64,000 bases of DNA from Aquimarina atlantica (GTDB lineage Bacteria; Bacteroidota; Bacteroidia; Flavobacteriales; Flavobacteriaceae). Shown in pieces: positions 63,583 through 64,000 of this stretch (the first letter of the stretch is position 1; the number at the start of each line of letters is the position of its first letter). Location: assembly GCF_000626715.1 (NCBI RefSeq), contig NZ_AQRA01000012.1, forward strand, positions 1-64,000, written 5' to 3'. The position numbers and the translations under genes are program-made. The notes below the pieces were generated by a model. That model did no database searches. It was not told the origin of the DNA and worked only from the letters and a program-made list of their open reading frames with translations.

Positions 63583-64000
63583 AATTGCAAACAATTATGC
63601 CCAAATAAAAGTCATATTTTTATCTATTTCAGAGACGCTGGGGGAATACAATATGGGGCAAATATTGTTTGCTCTCTGCAAAATAGCATTATTTTTTAGT
63701 TCTAAATATACACGTATTTTTAAAAAATACATAATTTCTAGAATCTAATTTTGATTTATTTTTCCTTTGTTTTCCTTTATATTCCAATCTAATCAATTAT
63801 AATGCCAAGAAATCTTTATTTCATAAAACAATAATAATAAAAAAGATAACCAATACATTATCAAATATATATAAAAAATCTTTTTTTTACATATCAAAAA
63901 TGTATTTTTAATCTAGTATTAAAAATATTTCCTAAATAATACTAGTATACTTTATTTTTCTTTAAAAATTGATTTTCCAGGTCAATTCTTAAGGTTTCAA
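63583..64000. other. AT-rich intergenic region at the right edge
   Basis: 418 bases with no supported gene. It contains a 17-base palindrome (63714-63730, arms GTATTTTT/AAAAATAC) and an inverted repeat at 63913-63945. The region probably includes the upstream control sequence of the DUF922-like gene. Confidence 0.5.
63913..63945. repeat. 9-bp inverted repeat near the right edge
   Basis: CTAGTATTA (63913-63921) and TAATACTAG (63937-63945) are exact reverse complements separated by 15 AT-rich bases. It could be an operator or a weak terminator of a gene beyond the edge. Confidence 0.35.

Overview
The window is AT-rich chromosomal DNA from a member of the Bacteroidota, most likely a marine Flavobacteriaceae; the genus cannot be fixed from the sequence alone. 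The evidence is a SusC/SusD pair, a type IX secretion (type B) C-terminal domain, a DUF4249 lipoprotein beside a TonB-dependent receptor, several TAnnTTTG minus-7 promoter boxes instead of TATAAT, and a lack of strong Shine-Dalgarno sequences. About 58 protein genes are supported, one of them a 59-residue gene. I see no rRNA, tRNA, CRISPR array, transposase or prophage.

Layout. 1-6.5 kb (minus strand): SusD and SusC outer-membrane nutrient uptake proteins, then a membrane-bound AraC-type regulator. 6.9-16.3 kb (minus): housekeeping genes mazG, a nitronate monooxygenase-like gene, mnmA, a MORN-type protein, yidC, pyrG, a DUF5606 gene, def and ruvX, several of them separated by clear hairpin terminators. 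16.4-19.2 kb (plus): dapD, then two sugar transferases (GT9, GT2). 19.3-24.4 kb (plus): a four-gene module of TonB receptor, DUF4249 lipoprotein, LytS-type kinase and LytTR regulator. 24.4-28.8 kb: LPS-kinase-like protein, two more glycosyltransferases and two methyltransferases, so the uptake module sits between two blocks of surface-glycan genes. 29-36 kb: an orphan lipoprotein, tsaC, cca, a four-helix-bundle (IVS/S23-type) gene flanked by short inverted repeats, ctaA, a pRiA4b ORF-3-like gene, a nucleoid-associated protein and a TauE/SafE permease. 36-46 kb: an unannotated protein with kinase-like motifs, an ABC exporter pair, a large T9SS type B surface protein, uvrB, an adenine/adenosine deaminase and an FMN reductase.

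46-51.5 kb holds a second TonB receptor, divergent from a second LytS/LytTR pair and a DUF2306 membrane protein. 51.5-54.3 kb holds a tiny ribbon-helix-helix gene coupled to an SPFH protein, then Hsp20, a TerB-like protein and DUF1456. 54.3-63.6 kb holds a standalone AprA-like methyltransferase, a small secreted protein, a DUF985 cupin, sucC, a LON-domain protein, lysA, an amidohydrolase, an SRPBCC protein, DUF3820 and an HExxH (DUF922-like) protein.

Most of the window is ordinary core genome. The parts most worth a second look are: the putative kinase at 36.2-37.3 kb with an unusual G-depleted upstream region; the inverted-repeat-flanked four-helix-bundle gene between cca and ctaA; the AprA-like methyltransferase with no polyketide synthase nearby; a GT2 gene with no ATG/GTG/TTG start; the paired operator-like sites upstream of hsp20; and the two TonB-receptor/LytTR modules. 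I did not find a gene cluster that clearly forms a new defence or mobile system.
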